Assembly (NCBI RefSeq): GCF_008119665.1
Contig: NZ_CP043046.1
Location: 1,860,001 to 1,924,000, forward strand
Origin: Pigmentiphaga aceris
GTDB lineage: Bacteria; Pseudomonadota; Gammaproteobacteria; Burkholderiales; Burkholderiaceae_B
Direction: 5' to 3'
DNA length: 64,000 bases
Positions 63,629 through 64,000 of the stretch are shown in pieces (position 1 is the first letter of the stretch; every line of letters begins with the position of its first letter). Under the pieces are notes generated by a model. That model searched no databases. It saw nothing but the letters and a program-made list of their open reading frames with translations, and was not told where the DNA came from. Position numbers and translations under genes: made by a program.

Positions 63629-64000
63629 GCCGATGTTCCCTGCACCGTGTTGTCGGCGTCCGGGCTTGTCATATCGTCGGGCAGCAATGCTTCCAGCTCG
63701 GCATCCGGGTCTTCGCCCAGCAATTCCACCAAGGCACGTAGTTCTGTCAGCGCGGCCTGCATCTCGCTCATGGCCAGGCGAGCCAGCATGGCGGGTTCTT
63801 CGCCTTGCTGCTGTGCGGTGTCGGCGCTGTCGTCCTTGAGCCAGGCCAGATCCAGGTTGTCGCCGCGCTCGGCGATTTGTTCTCGAGTAAATTTGCGCCA
63901 GCGGCCAGTGTCACCTGCGTCCACACGCTGAGCCAGCGCCTCCGGGCCACCCTTGGGGTCGGTGCCGAACACGTCTTCGAACTTGTCGCGGGACGCGCTG
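63625..64000 (-). CDS. hsdM: Type I DNA methyltransferase subunit HsdM, C-terminal part (cut by window edge)
   Basis: The last 124 codons of the gene. The readable part begins SASRDKFEDVFGTDPKGG, then GDTGRWRKFTREQIAERGDN, the typical end of N6-adenine methylases of type I systems (RWR-KFTxExIxxR). The catalytic NPPY-type motif lies upstream, outside the window. It would methylate adenine at sites chosen by HsdS. The stop overlaps the DUF1016 start by 4 bp. No hsdR is visible downstream; it could lie upstream of the window. Confidence 0.9.
   Translation of the reverse strand, partial: SASRDKFEDVFGTDPKGGPEALAQRVDAGDTGRWRKFTREQIAERGDNLDLAWLKDDSADTAQQQGEEPAMLARLAMSEMQAALTELRALVELLGEDPDAELEALLPDDMTSPDADNTVQGTSA

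Noticed and set aside
1..64000. CRISPR array, tRNA or integrase marking a genomic island
   Set aside because: No regularly spaced repeats, no tRNA cloverleaf and no recombinase gene were recognised, including near the defence operon.

Overview
The window looks like chromosomal DNA of a high-GC betaproteobacterium of the order Burkholderiales, most like the Alcaligenaceae (Bordetella/Achromobacter type). This rests on the gmk-rpoZ-spoT-greB neighbourhood, the dense set of branched-chain-type and peptide-type ABC transporters, and the CoA-thioester/gentisate aromatic pathway arranged as in that family. No rRNA, tRNA, CRISPR array, integrase or transposase was recognised.

Layout. 1-5.2 kb: end of greB, a large two-way terminator, then spoT, rpoZ, gmk and amn on the minus strand. 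5.3-11.4 kb: a c-di-GMP protein with a degenerate GGDEF and an intact EAL domain, a Bcr/CflA exporter, and a divergent pair of a MaoC-phosphotransacetylase fusion and acetate kinase. 11.5-17.8 kb: a Gly/Ser-rich lipoprotein, a three-gene membrane dehydrogenase (Tat-exported small subunit, GMC flavoprotein, dihaem cytochrome c) and a gamma-glutamyltransferase. 17.8-18.8 kb: repeat locus A. 19.1-33.0 kb: an aromatic-acid uptake and degradation regulon with a five-gene ABC importer, arylformamidase-like hydrolase, thioesterase, RidA-like protein, aryl-CoA hydroxylase/Old-Yellow-Enzyme fusion, aryl-CoA ligase, gentisate dioxygenase, FAA-family hydrolase and a MarR regulator. 33.2-41.4 kb: TonB receptor, small membrane protein, an unknown plus a MocA-like nucleotidyltransferase, aldo/keto reductase, MFS exporter with divergent LysR regulator, and OsmC. 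41.4-45.5 kb: RpiR regulator divergent from an SDR-M20 peptidase-SDR operon. 45.5-46.5 kb: repeat locus B, a relative of locus A. 46.5-57.5 kb: D-threonine-aldolase-like enzyme, DUF817 protein and lipoprotein, an exported protein made of a tandem duplication, and a dipeptide-type ABC transporter with an ArgE-like deacylase. 57.7-64 kb: a minus-strand defence operon, hsdM (cut by the window edge), DUF1016 nuclease, an hsdS with an unusual C-terminal extension, an SMC/ABC-like ATPase with a CxxC hook, and an HNH nuclease.

How the genes work together. The aromatic cluster would import an ortho-substituted benzoate (salicylate or anthranilate), activate it to the CoA thioester, hydroxylate it at C5, release gentisate or a related product and cleave the ring. 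Three of its promoter regions share a TTTAGTT(G/A)TGAA element, once as a perfect palindrome, which I propose as the MarR operator.

The two most unusual things are (1) two ~1-kb non-coding loci, each built of two ~390-bp arms in inverted orientation around a variable centre, each arm holding a hairpin whose stem has changed with pairing preserved, and (2) the composite defence operon in which a type I methylation/specificity module is fused by overlapping reading frames to an ABC/SMC ATPase and an HNH nuclease.
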